Positions 54,356 through 63,459 of a stretch of 64,000 nucleotides of DNA are shown here, piece by piece. The position numbers were made by a program, and so were the translations under genes. The DNA comes from Pseudomonadales bacterium (GTDB taxonomy: Bacteria > Pseudomonadota > Gammaproteobacteria > Pseudomonadales > Ketobacteraceae): contig NZXG01000005.1 of NCBI GenBank assembly GCA_002701845.1, forward strand, positions 1 to 64,000, read 5' to 3'. Each line of letters opens with the position of its first letter. The stretch's first letter is position 1. Under the pieces are notes generated by a model. The model was given only the letters and a program-made list of their open reading frames with translations. It was not told where the DNA came from and searched no databases.

Positions 54356-54481
54356 ATGTTTGCGAGCATGAAGCCTTGGGATTATTTCATCTTGGCTCTG
54401 ATTCTTTTGGCTTTATTTTCGGCCGGATGGTGGCTGTTCGGAGTGATCAGCGGCCGACGACAAAATAACAAGACTGGTTGA
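54356..54481 (+). CDS. Small single-helix membrane protein (41 residues)
   Basis: Starts MFASMKPWDYFILALILLAL and ends in a basic tail (SGRRQNNKTG), so a single helix with the tail in the cytoplasm. GGGAGA lies 7 bases before ATG 54356. Placed 16 bases after the previous gene and touching the next open frame. Function unknown; too short for most gene finders. Confidence 0.55.
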   Translation: MFASMKPWDYFILALILLALFSAGWWLFGVISGRRQNNKTG

Positions 54482-54570
54482 GTACAATACTAACGGCTGG
54501 GCAAAATTCCCAGACTCCAGGACTTTACATCCAGGCGGCGGCAGTACTGACTCACAGCACTAGATTGATC

Positions 54571-54846
54571 ATGTGGACTTATGTATCAACAGTTCTAGCT
54601 GCAGTGACAATTTTCGGTTTTGCAATGCTTAGTTTTCGCCGATTGAATGACTGGCGCCTGCGCAAGGCCGGCACTCTGCCATCCATAAAAGGCTGCACTC
54701 TGGAGCAGATCCGGCAACTGGAAAGTGAGGGGTTCGAATATTCCGCTTATCTTCGCTTCCGGCAACTTCATAAAACCAATCGAAGCAATAAGCCAGCCTA
54801 TACAGCCTATTGCGAACAGGGAAAGACCGCATCACCTCAACGCTGA
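54571..54846 (+). CDS. Hypothetical membrane-anchored protein
   Basis: From ATG 54571 91 residues: an N-terminal helix (YVSTVLAAVTIFGFAML) and a basic cytoplasmic tail (RRLNDWRLRKAG, then GCTLEQIRQLESEGFEYSAY). No family recognised. The ATG lacks a ribosome site. The frame is open back to TTG 54478, which overlaps the stop of the previous small gene (TTGA), so a coupled longer form of 122 residues is possible. Confidence 0.5.
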   Translation: MWTYVSTVLAAVTIFGFAMLSFRRLNDWRLRKAGTLPSIKGCTLEQIRQLESEGFEYSAYLRFRQLHKTNRSNKPAYTAYCEQGKTASPQR

Positions 54847-55050
54847 ACCCCACCAAAGACATGCAATCAGAGATTGGAAGTTTACAAAGCATAAAGTCAA
54901 CCTATCTTACAAAAACGAAATACATCCCCAATTGATCAACATCTATTCCAGGGCGGAAAAACACAAAATACGCCTTGCCCTTAAAATCCATGAGGTTCAT
55001 AGTGGTCCGCCACGGGGCGTTGATTTCACAGCATGCAGCGGGGGTAAATC

Positions 55051-55623
55051 ATGGGACAGTCTGCGCGCAGAACCTACACCTACGACATTAACCTGGAAGA
55101 CACCAAGAAAGTGAGCATTAACTCACTATTAAACAGTGGTTTGTTGCGGGAGGGCGCCAGAGGGCAGCTTTCCTGGCTGGTGGACGGCAACTCCGATGGG
55201 GCCATCGGGGTGCAGGGCGGTGAAACCAGTGTCACCCTCAGTTACCGCTACAAAGGCTATGACGGTAGCTGGGAGCCGGTAACCCAGACTGTCGAAATCC
55301 TGCAGCCGGCTTCAGGGGAACACTTTCGGTCCGCCAGATTCAAGTGCCCCAACTGCGGCGAGGCGGTTTCCACGCTGTCCGGTTATGGGCGCCATTTTCT
55401 GTGCCGGCACTGCTATCAGTTTCCCTTCGGCAGTTTCCGCGGCAAAGCCGGACGCTACGGCAAGCAAGCCGGTTCACAACCAGACTACTCTTCCCTGTCC
55501 GACCGTCGCAGATCACCCCGCAATCAGGATAACAAACACTGCCACCTGGTGGTGGAGGTGATCCCCACTCCCATGATGGATCAAGTGGGTCAGGCTTCCG
55601 ACCGGGCTTCCAGCCGGGCCTGA
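55051..55623 (+). CDS. Zinc-ribbon protein of unknown function
   Basis: 190 residues. N-terminal half of beta type: SINSLLNSGLLREGARGQLS, then GVQGGETSVTLSYRYKG. It is followed by a four-cysteine ribbon, KCPNCGEAV and FLCRHCYQF. This layout matches a scattered family of uncharacterised proteins with the pattern LNxGLLxxG, VxLxYxY, CPxCG and FxCRxC, often in accessory regions. The C-terminus (SSLSDRRRSPRNQDNK) is basic and low-complexity. GGGGGT precedes ATG 55051. The glycosyltransferase follows 20 bases later. The 204 bases before it contain no gene. Confidence 0.7.
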   Translation: MGQSARRTYTYDINLEDTKKVSINSLLNSGLLREGARGQLSWLVDGNSDGAIGVQGGETSVTLSYRYKGYDGSWEPVTQTVEILQPASGEHFRSARFKCPNCGEAVSTLSGYGRHFLCRHCYQFPFGSFRGKAGRYGKQAGSQPDYSSLSDRRRSPRNQDNKHCHLVVEVIPTPMMDQVGQASDRASSRA

Positions 55624-55643
55624 CCGCAAAAGGCCGGGCTGCG

Positions 55644-56735
55644 GTGCGGTTGTATTGCGGGATTTCCTTTCACGGTTTCGGACATCTGGCGCAAATGGCA
55701 CCGGTGGTGGCTGCTATCCAGCAACAGGTGACTCTGCAATCTCTGGTTCTGCAATGCGCTGCCCCCACCGCGGTACTGGAACAATGGTTTCCCCCGCCTT
55801 TTACTCACGTTAATCTGGCCACCGACCAGGGAATCCCCATGCTCAATGTCGTGCAGGTGGACCCGGAGGAAACCTTTGCCCAGTATGAGGTGCAATGGCA
55901 TAACCGGGACTTACTGTTGCAGGAAGTGGAGCATCACCTGCGACAGCAGAAGCCGAACCTGGTGCTCTCCAACAACAGCCATCTGCTGTCCAGGGCCGCC
56001 GCCAGACTTGGCATTCCCTGCTTCCATCTGTGTTCGCTAAACTGGGCGGACCTTTTTAAGGATTATTGCGGTGACCGGCCACAGGCCGATGCCATCTACG
56101 AGTCACTGTGCGCCGACTACAATACCGCAGACGCTTTTTTCCGCTTGCCACCTCATATGCCTATGCCCGGGATGAAAAACCTGGTGGACGTGGGGCCGGT
56201 CTGCACACCGGGAAAGCAGCGGGACCTCCGCCAATGGTTTGATCACTCACCACACATGCGTTACGTACTGGTGACCATGGGCGGCATGCCCTACCCCATT
56301 CCTTTCGCCGGCTGGCCACGCCATGAAGACCTGACCTGGATTAATGGGGGGGCCGGGGTGGAACCGCCCCATGAACATTTTATCAATGCCTCAGACTTAC
56401 ACTTCGCCCACCGGGATCTGGTGGCCAGTTCTGATGTAGTGATCACCAAACCGGGTTACGGCACCTTTGTGGAGGCGGCCTGTGCCGGCACCCCGGTGCT
56501 TTATTTGCCGCGGGGGAACTGGCCGGAGGAACCTTACCTGTTGGAATGGCAAAAACAACGCAGTTATTGCGCGCCCATCACCCGACAGCAATTGGCGCAG
56601 GGCTCACTGCTGGATGCCGTTAACGCTGCCTGTGGTCAACGGCCCAGACAAGAGACCCGGGCCACTGGCAGTGGGGAAATTGTTGACTATCTACTGCGCC
56701 GGGTGGACCGGCTGGCGCAGGGGCAACCAAACTGA
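55644..56735 (+). CDS. GT-B fold glycosyltransferase-like protein
   Basis: 363 residues from GTG 55644. N-terminal YCGISFHGFGHLAQMAPVVA is the acceptor-side opening of MurG/UGT-type enzymes; the C-terminal donor side has SSDVVITKPGYGTFVEAACA and GTPVLYLPRGNWPEEPYL. Sugar and acceptor are unknown. No membrane helix. It follows the zinc-ribbon gene by 20 bases and its 3' end overlaps the sensor kinase on the other strand by 45 bases. Confidence 0.72.
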   Translation: MRLYCGISFHGFGHLAQMAPVVAAIQQQVTLQSLVLQCAAPTAVLEQWFPPPFTHVNLATDQGIPMLNVVQVDPEETFAQYEVQWHNRDLLLQEVEHHLRQQKPNLVLSNNSHLLSRAAARLGIPCFHLCSLNWADLFKDYCGDRPQADAIYESLCADYNTADAFFRLPPHMPMPGMKNLVDVGPVCTPGKQRDLRQWFDHSPHMRYVLVTMGGMPYPIPFAGWPRHEDLTWINGGAGVEPPHEHFINASDLHFAHRDLVASSDVVITKPGYGTFVEAACAGTPVLYLPRGNWPEEPYLLEWQKQRSYCAPITRQQLAQGSLLDAVNAACGQRPRQETRATGSGEIVDYLLRRVDRLAQGQPN

Positions 56736-58976
56736 AAATACCGTGAGTTTACCCGGATGGCTGTTTACGGACACCACCCCGCCATGAGCGGCCACCAGTT
56801 CTTTCACCAATGCCAGGCCCAGACCGGTTCCCTCGGGATTTAATTTTTCCACCTGACCCACCTTCTGGAACTTCACAAACAGCTTTTCCAGATCCGCCGA
56901 GGCGATGCCCACCCCGGTATCCTCCACCGTGAGATTGATCCCGGCCATGCCATCCCGTTGCTGCTCTTCCAAGCGTATTGTGATGTCGCCATCGCTGGTG
57001 AATTTGATGGCATTGGACAGCAGATTGATGATCACCTGGCGCAGGCGCACCGGGTCGGCCTCAATACTGCCATGGAAGCGGCAGTCCAATCGCAGCCGGG
57101 TATTTTTGGCACTGGCCAACGGCAGAAACTGCTCCTTGGTTTCCACCAGTATCTGGTCCGGCGCCACCTCGGCCATCCGCAACTGTAACTGCCCGAGATC
57201 CAGCTTGCTGATATCCAGCAGGTTGTTAATCAAGCCCAGCAGATGATTACCGTTGCGCTCCACAATGGTCAGCGCCTCGTAGCTGCGCTGATCCAGGCGA
57301 TCACCAGCCCGGCGCAGCACCCGGTGAGTGAATCCGATTACCGAGTTCAAAGGCGTGCGCAACTCGTGGGACATGCTGGCCAGAAACTCAGTCTTGGCCA
57401 TGCTGGCCCGCTCCGCCACCTCTTTGGCTTGAGCCAGCTCCCGTGTCTTCAGCGCCACTTCCTGCTCCACCCTTCGCTGCCGGCTGAGCATGGCGAGCAA
57501 TACCGCCTCCAGAATCGCCACATACAACAGGCCGCCAATCAACAGGGCGTAGCTCTGCCAGGAGGAAACCCGCATCACCATTTCATAGGTGGGGCTCAAG
57601 CTGGCCCTCAGGGTCCGGTCCAGCAACTTGAACTCAGTCTGCCACTGGGCATCGCTGATCACCGATGCTCCGCGATGCAGGGGGATGGGAGTGTCTGGAT
57701 CGGTGATATCCACCAGTTGCAGCGCCGCCAGCAGCCCGGGAACAGTCACCGAACGCCGCAACAGTACGTCGATCTGGAACAGCACCTGAGTCACTGCCTG
57801 TTGCCCCTGGTTGGTTTCGAAGGGTCTGGCGTATATATACGCCAGACCGGATTCCGGCGCTTGCATCAACTTGAGTGGCGTGCTGGTTTTAGGCTCACCG
57901 GAAGCCAGCGCCGCGCGAATATCACCGCGGTAATCCAGCGCCAGCACATCCAATCCCTGGACCGTGCGGTTGCCTTCCAAAGGGTAAAGATAGGTGATGG
58001 GGAGATAACGGTCCCGGTCACGGCTCACCACCATTCGCTCATCCAGATCGAGCTCCCGAATATGAAAATCCGCCATGCCCTGCTGGCGCATGGATGCCAC
58101 AAACTCCGCCCGCTCCGCATGGGCCACCTGAGGCAGATATTGGATAACACGAATGGAGGGGCTTTGTGCGATCAACGGGCGGCAAAAGGTATTAAACTCA
58201 CCCATAGACACAAACTCACTGGCCATAAAGAAACTGGTGACCGCGCCGCTGACGGTTCTCACTTCGTTCACGTTAAGCGCCAACAGGGCCAGAAACTGCT
58301 GACCAATATCGGCAATCAAGGTTTTGCGGTTTTCCTGTTCCAGTCCGCGCACGAAAAAAAATGTCGCTAACACCAGCACCAGAAATACTACCGGCAACAG
58401 CGCCGACTGCCAGGGCTGAGACCGCCCCAGCCGGCGCCAGGTCAGCAGGTGCACCACCAGGGGCGTCATTACCAGCGCCCCCACAGAGTCCCCCACCCAC
58501 CACACCATCCAGTTGTTAAACCAGAACTCCCAGGGCACAATACCCAGCGCCGCCAGCATCACGGAACTGTTCACCGAGTTCACGAGGCTGCAAACGGGAC
58601 CGATGATCAGCAGGAACCTCAGGATACTGCCCGCGCTGGTTAATTGCTGTGGCAGCAGCCGGTAACGGAGTAACAGCCAGCGACCCAGCAATCCCTGCAG
58701 TACCGCGCCGATGGATACCGAGAGCACAAACGCCAGGTCAAGGAGGTCGGGGGCCTGGGCCTGATCATAGGCGGTGTTAAGATTGGCGGCCACCGCCCCC
58801 AGAAATAATCCCGGCACCACCGTCGGCCCGTACACCAACAGAAAGCCCAGCGCCACCCCCGCTGACGGCCACACCGGTGTGGCATAGTCCGGCGGCATGG
58901 CCAACAATTCAGTAAAAACACCAAAGCCCCAGTAGAGCAGCAGCAGAATCAGGTTACGGGAAAGGATCTGGGCCAC
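56691..58976 (-). CDS. MASE1-CHASE sensor histidine kinase
   Basis: 761 residues from GTG 58976. N-terminal MASE1 membrane domain (AMPPDYATPVWPSAGVALGF; about 8 helices to 210), then a periplasmic CHASE domain (FHIRELDLDERMVV, YLYPLEGN, SGEPKTSTPLKL), another helix, a short coiled coil and the kinase. HisKA MSHELRTPLNSVIGFTH with His near 536; N box NLLSNAIKFTSDG; G boxes EDTGVGIASADLE and GTGLGLALV. No receiver domain and no adjacent regulator. The ligand is unknown. Confidence 0.9.
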   Translation of the reverse strand: MAQILSRNLILLLLYWGFGVFTELLAMPPDYATPVWPSAGVALGFLLVYGPTVVPGLFLGAVAANLNTAYDQAQAPDLLDLAFVLSVSIGAVLQGLLGRWLLLRYRLLPQQLTSAGSILRFLLIIGPVCSLVNSVNSSVMLAALGIVPWEFWFNNWMVWWVGDSVGALVMTPLVVHLLTWRRLGRSQPWQSALLPVVFLVLVLATFFFVRGLEQENRKTLIADIGQQFLALLALNVNEVRTVSGAVTSFFMASEFVSMGEFNTFCRPLIAQSPSIRVIQYLPQVAHAERAEFVASMRQQGMADFHIRELDLDERMVVSRDRDRYLPITYLYPLEGNRTVQGLDVLALDYRGDIRAALASGEPKTSTPLKLMQAPESGLAYIYARPFETNQGQQAVTQVLFQIDVLLRRSVTVPGLLAALQLVDITDPDTPIPLHRGASVISDAQWQTEFKLLDRTLRASLSPTYEMVMRVSSWQSYALLIGGLLYVAILEAVLLAMLSRQRRVEQEVALKTRELAQAKEVAERASMAKTEFLASMSHELRTPLNSVIGFTHRVLRRAGDRLDQRSYEALTIVERNGNHLLGLINNLLDISKLDLGQLQLRMAEVAPDQILVETKEQFLPLASAKNTRLRLDCRFHGSIEADPVRLRQVIINLLSNAIKFTSDGDITIRLEEQQRDGMAGINLTVEDTGVGIASADLEKLFVKFQKVGQVEKLNPEGTGLGLALVKELVAAHGGVVSVNSHPGKLTVFSVWLPLRQPVHPAQ

Positions 58977-59036
58977 GAATCCATCGCTTATTCATTACAT
59001 TCCAGCGATCAAGAATAACAGGATAACCGGTAGGGT

Positions 59037-61982
59037 TTAAGCATTGCCCAGACGTAACTCGTCGGGCCGGAGTATCTGGGCGATGACCGCATGGAGATCA
59101 AGAAACTCCACCGGCTTGGACAGGTGCATATCCATGCCGACAGTCAGCGCCTGTTGCCGGTGTTCCTCCAGCACATGGGCGGTCAGCGCGATAATGGGCA
59201 ATCGTGGCAGGCGTCGCTGGCGTTCGTATTGACGAATCAGACTCGTAGCCTGGTAGCCATCCAGCACCGGCATTTCACAATCCATCAATACCAGGTCAAA
59301 GCAACGCTCATCCACGGTCAACAGTTCCACCGCTTCCTGACCGTTGGCCACCAGCTGCACCCCCAGCCCCATCTTGGTGAGCATGCCGGTAATCACCAGC
59401 TGGTTGACCTGATTATCCTCCACCACCAGCACCATGCCTTGCGCCAGCTCGAATGCGGGGGGCACCAGGGATTCCAGATTGGGCAAGGCCTCCGCCTCCT
59501 GCAGTTGTAACAGGGCTAGTTGCAACTGGCGGGGTACAAAAGGCAATTGCAGCATGGCACCCCGCTGCTCCGGTCCAGCGTTATCAGGTTGAGTCGCATC
59601 CGGTTGGGCCGCATCCGGTTGGGCCGCATCCGGTTGGGCCGCGATACCCGGCTGCTGGAGCCAGATACAGCCACTGCCAATGGGCATATCCGCCAGCCGG
59701 CTGCAGTCCGCTGCCGACAGGCTGCTGGCATTCAGCACCAGGTAATCGATCCTCTCCTGTCGCTGGCCTCGGTCAATGGCTTCCTCCACCCGACTGGCAC
59801 TCTGCACCTGCATTTGCCAGCCGCTTAACTGTTCATGCAGGGCCTGGGTCAGGGGCACGGACAGGTTCAACAACAGCGCGGTTTTATCCCGCAACGGCGC
59901 CAGTGGCAGCGCCTGAGCCTGCACGAACTCACTGCTGGCCTGGCGGGCCTGCACCGTAAACCAGAAGCAACTGCCGCAATCCGGCGCACTGGAAACACCA
60001 ATTTCGCCCCCCATCAGTTCCACCAGTTTTTTGCTGATGTTCAATCCCAGACCGCTGCCGCCGAACTGACGACTTACCGTCAGATCCGCCTGACTGAAGG
60101 CTTGAAACAAAGTCTCCTGCACCTCCGGAGGAATACCCATGCCGGTATCTTCCACTTCGAAACGTAGGCCCCGGGTGACCCCCTTGGCGCCAGCGTCAAC
60201 CGGGGCAACTTTCAGGATCACATACCCTTCCGCCGTAAACTTCACGGCATTGGCCAACAGATTCAACAGGATCTGCCGCAGTCTGACCGGATCCAGCCGT
60301 ACCTGGCGGGGCGCATCCGCAGTAAAGCGGCAGATCAGCTCCAGCTGTTTGTTTTCGGCGCTGGCGGCAAACGCGGTGAGACACTGATGACAGACCTGTT
60401 CCAGATCCACATCCACCGGTTTCAGCTCCAAAGTGCCGGCGGCAATATGGGAGTAATCCATAAAGTCATCCACCACCGCCAGCAGGGTGTGCCCGGACTG
60501 GGCAATGGCATCAACATAGAAACGCTGGTTGGCTTCAAGGGGAGTATCCGCCATCAGTTGCGACATCCCCAGCACACCATTCAACGGCGTGCGTATTTCA
60601 TGACTCATGGTGGCCAGAAACCGGGATTTGGCCTCGTTCTCCGCCCGCGCCCGCAGCAGGCTTTCCTGATTTTTCAGGGCATTGACCCCGGTCTGATATT
60701 TCAATTCCAGCAGACGGTGCTCTTCTTCCCGGGTCCGCACCTCGTTGGCCAGCGCGTTCTGGTGCGCCGCCAGGGTGGCACGCCGCTCGTCGTTTATGCG
60801 GTCAGCCAAGGCGAAGGAAAAAAGAATGGCCTCGGCCGCGGAAGCCAGTTCCACCGCATAATCCACCAGGAAAGGATCCGGCAGCAGGCCAAATTTCCCC
60901 AGTCCGGTGCAAAACACCGAAACCAGCAGAATGCTCCAGGCCAGGAGAAAGAAACGGGCAACCCGCACCCGTTGCAACGTCAGATAGATGCCAATGCAAA
61001 TAACGATCAGCGTGGTGGGCATCCCCAGCACTGAAACCATAATGGTGCTGGCACGGGCCGGCAGTACAAAGCTCAACAACAACTCGATGGCAAAACACAG
61101 CGTCAGCAGCCGAAGTACCTGATGCGCCCGGGGCGTGTGACGGCGGGTATCCAGCAGCGAGGCGGTGAACAACAGACCGAGAAGGCCGAATACCGAAAGG
61201 CTGGCGGCCACCGCCACCTCGTTGAACCAGGGCTGCTCCGGCCACAGAAACTGGTATCCAAGCCCCTGCACAGTAGCCACGTAGGCCGCACAACCCAGCG
61301 CGGCGCCGATGTAGTACAAGTAACTGACGTGGCGCACGCTGAAATAGATGAACAGATTATACAGCACCATGATCAGGATAATGCCGTAGTACAGTCCATG
61401 CCCCACCAGCGTCGACTGCTGCACCGCGAAATATTGATCTTCCTGCCACAGGTTCAGCGGCACACTCAAGCTGCTGGAAGTCTGGACCCGCAGGTAAACC
61501 TGGTAGCGTTGTTCCGGCTCTAACCTGAGCGGCACCAGAAAATCACCGGCCGCCAGAGGACGATGGGCAAACGGCTGGGTGTCTCCCAGAGACCAGTGGG
61601 ACAGGGCCCCGGATGCGGTCAGCAGATAGATGTCCACAGAATCCAGCAGCGGATACGCCAGCTCCAACAGCCAGGTTTGCGGCTGCCGACCCTCATATTG
61701 AAGGGAGGTCCGAATCCAGAGTGCGTCCTCCCGGTAACCGAACACCGGGGCACGACTGTGGGAACGAATCCACCGGGCTTCAGGCACGGTGCGAATTTCC
61801 GCCAGGGTACGGTTGCCATCGCGATCAAAATAATATTGCGCCAGCGGACTCAGGGGCTGGCTGAGAACGCCCGCCTGGATTATCACATCGGGCATGGCCC
61901 GGGCACCGCCAGCCAGCAACAACAGCACAATCAGCACCAGCCGCAGACCGGGGCCAGGGATTGCGGGACGAAGTCCCTTCAT
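59037..61982 (-). CDS. Hybrid histidine kinase with 7TMR-DISM sensor
   Basis: About 981 residues from ATG 61982, which gives a signal peptide ([18 protein letters not shown]); TTG 62012 is an alternative. A periplasmic DISM-type domain ([20 protein letters not shown]) precedes seven helices (from [20 protein letters not shown]). A coiled coil then leads to His[19 protein letters not shown] (His near 459) and the ATPase ([24 protein letters not shown]). A degenerate receiver-like segment and a 15 bp repeat region follow, then a true receiver ([23 protein letters not shown] with Asp near 899). Such sensors bind carbohydrate or lipid ligands; this one is unknown. Confidence 0.9.
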   Translation of the reverse strand: MKGLRPAIPGPGLRLVLIVLLLLAGGARAMPDVIIQAGVLSQPLSPLAQYYFDRDGNRTLAEIRTVPEARWIRSHSRAPVFGYREDALWIRTSLQYEGRQPQTWLLELAYPLLDSVDIYLLTASGALSHWSLGDTQPFAHRPLAAGDFLVPLRLEPEQRYQVYLRVQTSSSLSVPLNLWQEDQYFAVQQSTLVGHGLYYGIILIMVLYNLFIYFSVRHVSYLYYIGAALGCAAYVATVQGLGYQFLWPEQPWFNEVAVAASLSVFGLLGLLFTASLLDTRRHTPRAHQVLRLLTLCFAIELLLSFVLPARASTIMVSVLGMPTTLIVICIGIYLTLQRVRVARFFLLAWSILLVSVFCTGLGKFGLLPDPFLVDYAVELASAAEAILFSFALADRINDERRATLAAHQNALANEVRTREEEHRLLELKYQTGVNALKNQESLLRARAENEAKSRFLATMSHEIRTPLNGVLGMSQLMADTPLEANQRFYVDAIAQSGHTLLAVVDDFMDYSHIAAGTLELKPVDVDLEQVCHQCLTAFAASAENKQLELICRFTADAPRQVRLDPVRLRQILLNLLANAVKFTAEGYVILKVAPVDAGAKGVTRGLRFEVEDTGMGIPPEVQETLFQAFSQADLTVSRQFGGSGLGLNISKKLVELMGGEIGVSSAPDCGSCFWFTVQARQASSEFVQAQALPLAPLRDKTALLLNLSVPLTQALHEQLSGWQMQVQSASRVEEAIDRGQRQERIDYLVLNASSLSAADCSRLADMPIGSGCIWLQQPGIAAQPDAAQPDAAQPDATQPDNAGPEQRGAMLQLPFVPRQLQLALLQLQEAEALPNLESLVPPAFELAQGMVLVVEDNQVNQLVITGMLTKMGLGVQLVANGQEAVELLTVDERCFDLVLMDCEMPVLDGYQATSLIRQYERQRRLPRLPIIALTAHVLEEHRQQALTVGMDMHLSKPVEFLDLHAVIAQILRPDELRLGNA
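59591..59645 (-). repeat. 15 bp tandem repeat in the hybrid kinase
   Basis: GGGCCGCATCCGGTT units at 59606-59620 and 59621-59635, an imperfect unit at 59591-59605 and a partial one to 59645. They encode the linker [20 protein letters not shown] between the degenerate and true receiver domains. Units are identical at DNA level, so copy number is likely to vary. Confidence 0.85.
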
Positions 61983-62121
61983 TTTGTGTGCAGCCGCCAG
62001 CAGATGCCCCAAAAGCGCCCCACCCAGGTATCAGAATCCATGGAAGTCTTAACCCAATATAGACCAGTTCGCCGCAAGCGGGTCCATATCTGCACTGTTT
62101 GGCGACTGAAAAGACCGGCGC

Positions 62122-63444
62122 TCAGGCAGCTTCCGGCTCACCCCGGCGGTACAAACAACGACCGGCGGCGTAGGTCCGCTGCACCACCCGGTCGTCCGCC
62201 AGGGTGTTGAGCACGAAGACCTGCTCCACGATATCCCGGCACCGGGCCATGCGCAGCGCCAACAGCGGGGTGGCGGCCGGATCCAGCACCAGAAAATCCG
62301 CCTCCCGCCCCGGTTGCAGGCTGCCGATCAGATGCCCCATGCCCAGGGCCCGCGCACCCCCCAGGGTGGCCAGATACAACCCCTGCATGGGGCTCAGACT
62401 GAGCCCTTGCAGCTGCTGAACTTTGTAAGCCTCATCCAACGTGCGGAACAGGGAAAAACTGGTGCCCGCCCCCACATCGGTCCCCACAGCCAGCTTGACC
62501 CCATAGCCCCGCAAACGCTGCAGGTTCAGCAGTCCTGACCCCAGAAACAGGTTGGAAGTGGGGCAGTGGACCACGCCGGAACCCGCCTGCCCCAGCCGCT
62601 GACAGGCGTCATCACACAGGTGAATACCGTGGGCAAAAAGGCTGCGCTCGCCCACCAGACCGTAGCGGTCATAGACGTCCAGATAATGCCGCGCATCGGG
62701 AAACAACTGCTGTACCCAGGCCACTTCCTCCCGGCTTTCCGCCAGATGGGTGTGCAGGTAAACATCGGGATACTCCCGCAACAGTTCACCGATTTTGCGC
62801 AACTGACGGGGGCTGCTGGTGGGGGCGAAGCGGGGAGTCACCGCATAGCCCAGCCGCCCCACCCGGTGCCAGCGCTCTATCAGTGCCACGGATTCCTGAT
62901 AGCCGGTTTCGGCGCTATCACAAAGCGCCTCGGGGGCATTGCGGTCCATCAATACCTTGCCGGCAATCAGGCGCAGGTTGAGTTCATGGGCGGCCTGGAA
63001 CAAAGCCGATACGGAAGTGGGGTGCACCGTGCCAAACACCAGGGCGGTGGTGGTGCCATTGCGCAGCAGCTCCCGCAGGAAGAAACGCGCCATAGCGCTG
63101 GCATACCCGGCGTCACCGAATTTGGCCTCCACCGGAAAAGTGTAAGTATTCAACCAGTCCAGCAGCTTGCCGCCATAGGCGGCGATCATTTCCGTTTGCG
63201 GATAATGGATATGGGCGTCCACCAGTCCCGGAATAATCAGGCGGTCCGGCAGCGCCTCAACCGCCACCCCTGCGGGTAACTCTGCCATTGCCGCCGCACT
63301 GGCATGCTCCAGCCGCTGGATTCTGCCGCCCTGCACCCACAACAGCCCGTCGGGGTAATACTCCCACGCCCGGTCCCCGGCCTGGGTCGGGTCGTCGAGA
63401 CAATGAAGAACCGGTGCCCGCAGGGCGAAACCATGATCCATCAT
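62122..63444 (-). CDS. guaD: Guanine deaminase
   Basis: Zinc amidohydrolase that turns guanine into xanthine in purine breakdown. Metal ligands: VDAHIHYPQTE (His-x-His), LHTHLAESREE, FAHGIHLCDD and the Asp in AVGTDVGAGTSFS. 440 residues, close to the usual length. ATG 63444 and the next codon are both ATG. No other purine-catabolism gene is next to it. It lies 15 bases after the partial gene at the right edge and could be in one operon with it. Confidence 0.92.
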   Translation of the reverse strand: MMDHGFALRAPVLHCLDDPTQAGDRAWEYYPDGLLWVQGGRIQRLEHASAAAMAELPAGVAVEALPDRLIIPGLVDAHIHYPQTEMIAAYGGKLLDWLNTYTFPVEAKFGDAGYASAMARFFLRELLRNGTTTALVFGTVHPTSVSALFQAAHELNLRLIAGKVLMDRNAPEALCDSAETGYQESVALIERWHRVGRLGYAVTPRFAPTSSPRQLRKIGELLREYPDVYLHTHLAESREEVAWVQQLFPDARHYLDVYDRYGLVGERSLFAHGIHLCDDACQRLGQAGSGVVHCPTSNLFLGSGLLNLQRLRGYGVKLAVGTDVGAGTSFSLFRTLDEAYKVQQLQGLSLSPMQGLYLATLGGARALGMGHLIGSLQPGREADFLVLDPAATPLLALRMARCRDIVEQVFVLNTLADDRVVQRTYAAGRCLYRRGEPEAA

Positions 63445-63459
63445 GGCGCAACGGCTGGC

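Noticed and set aside
53133-55050. Genomic island integrated at tRNA-Pro with attL/attR
   Set aside because: No integrase gene and no second copy of the tRNA 3' end could be found in the window, so integration is not supported beyond composition.
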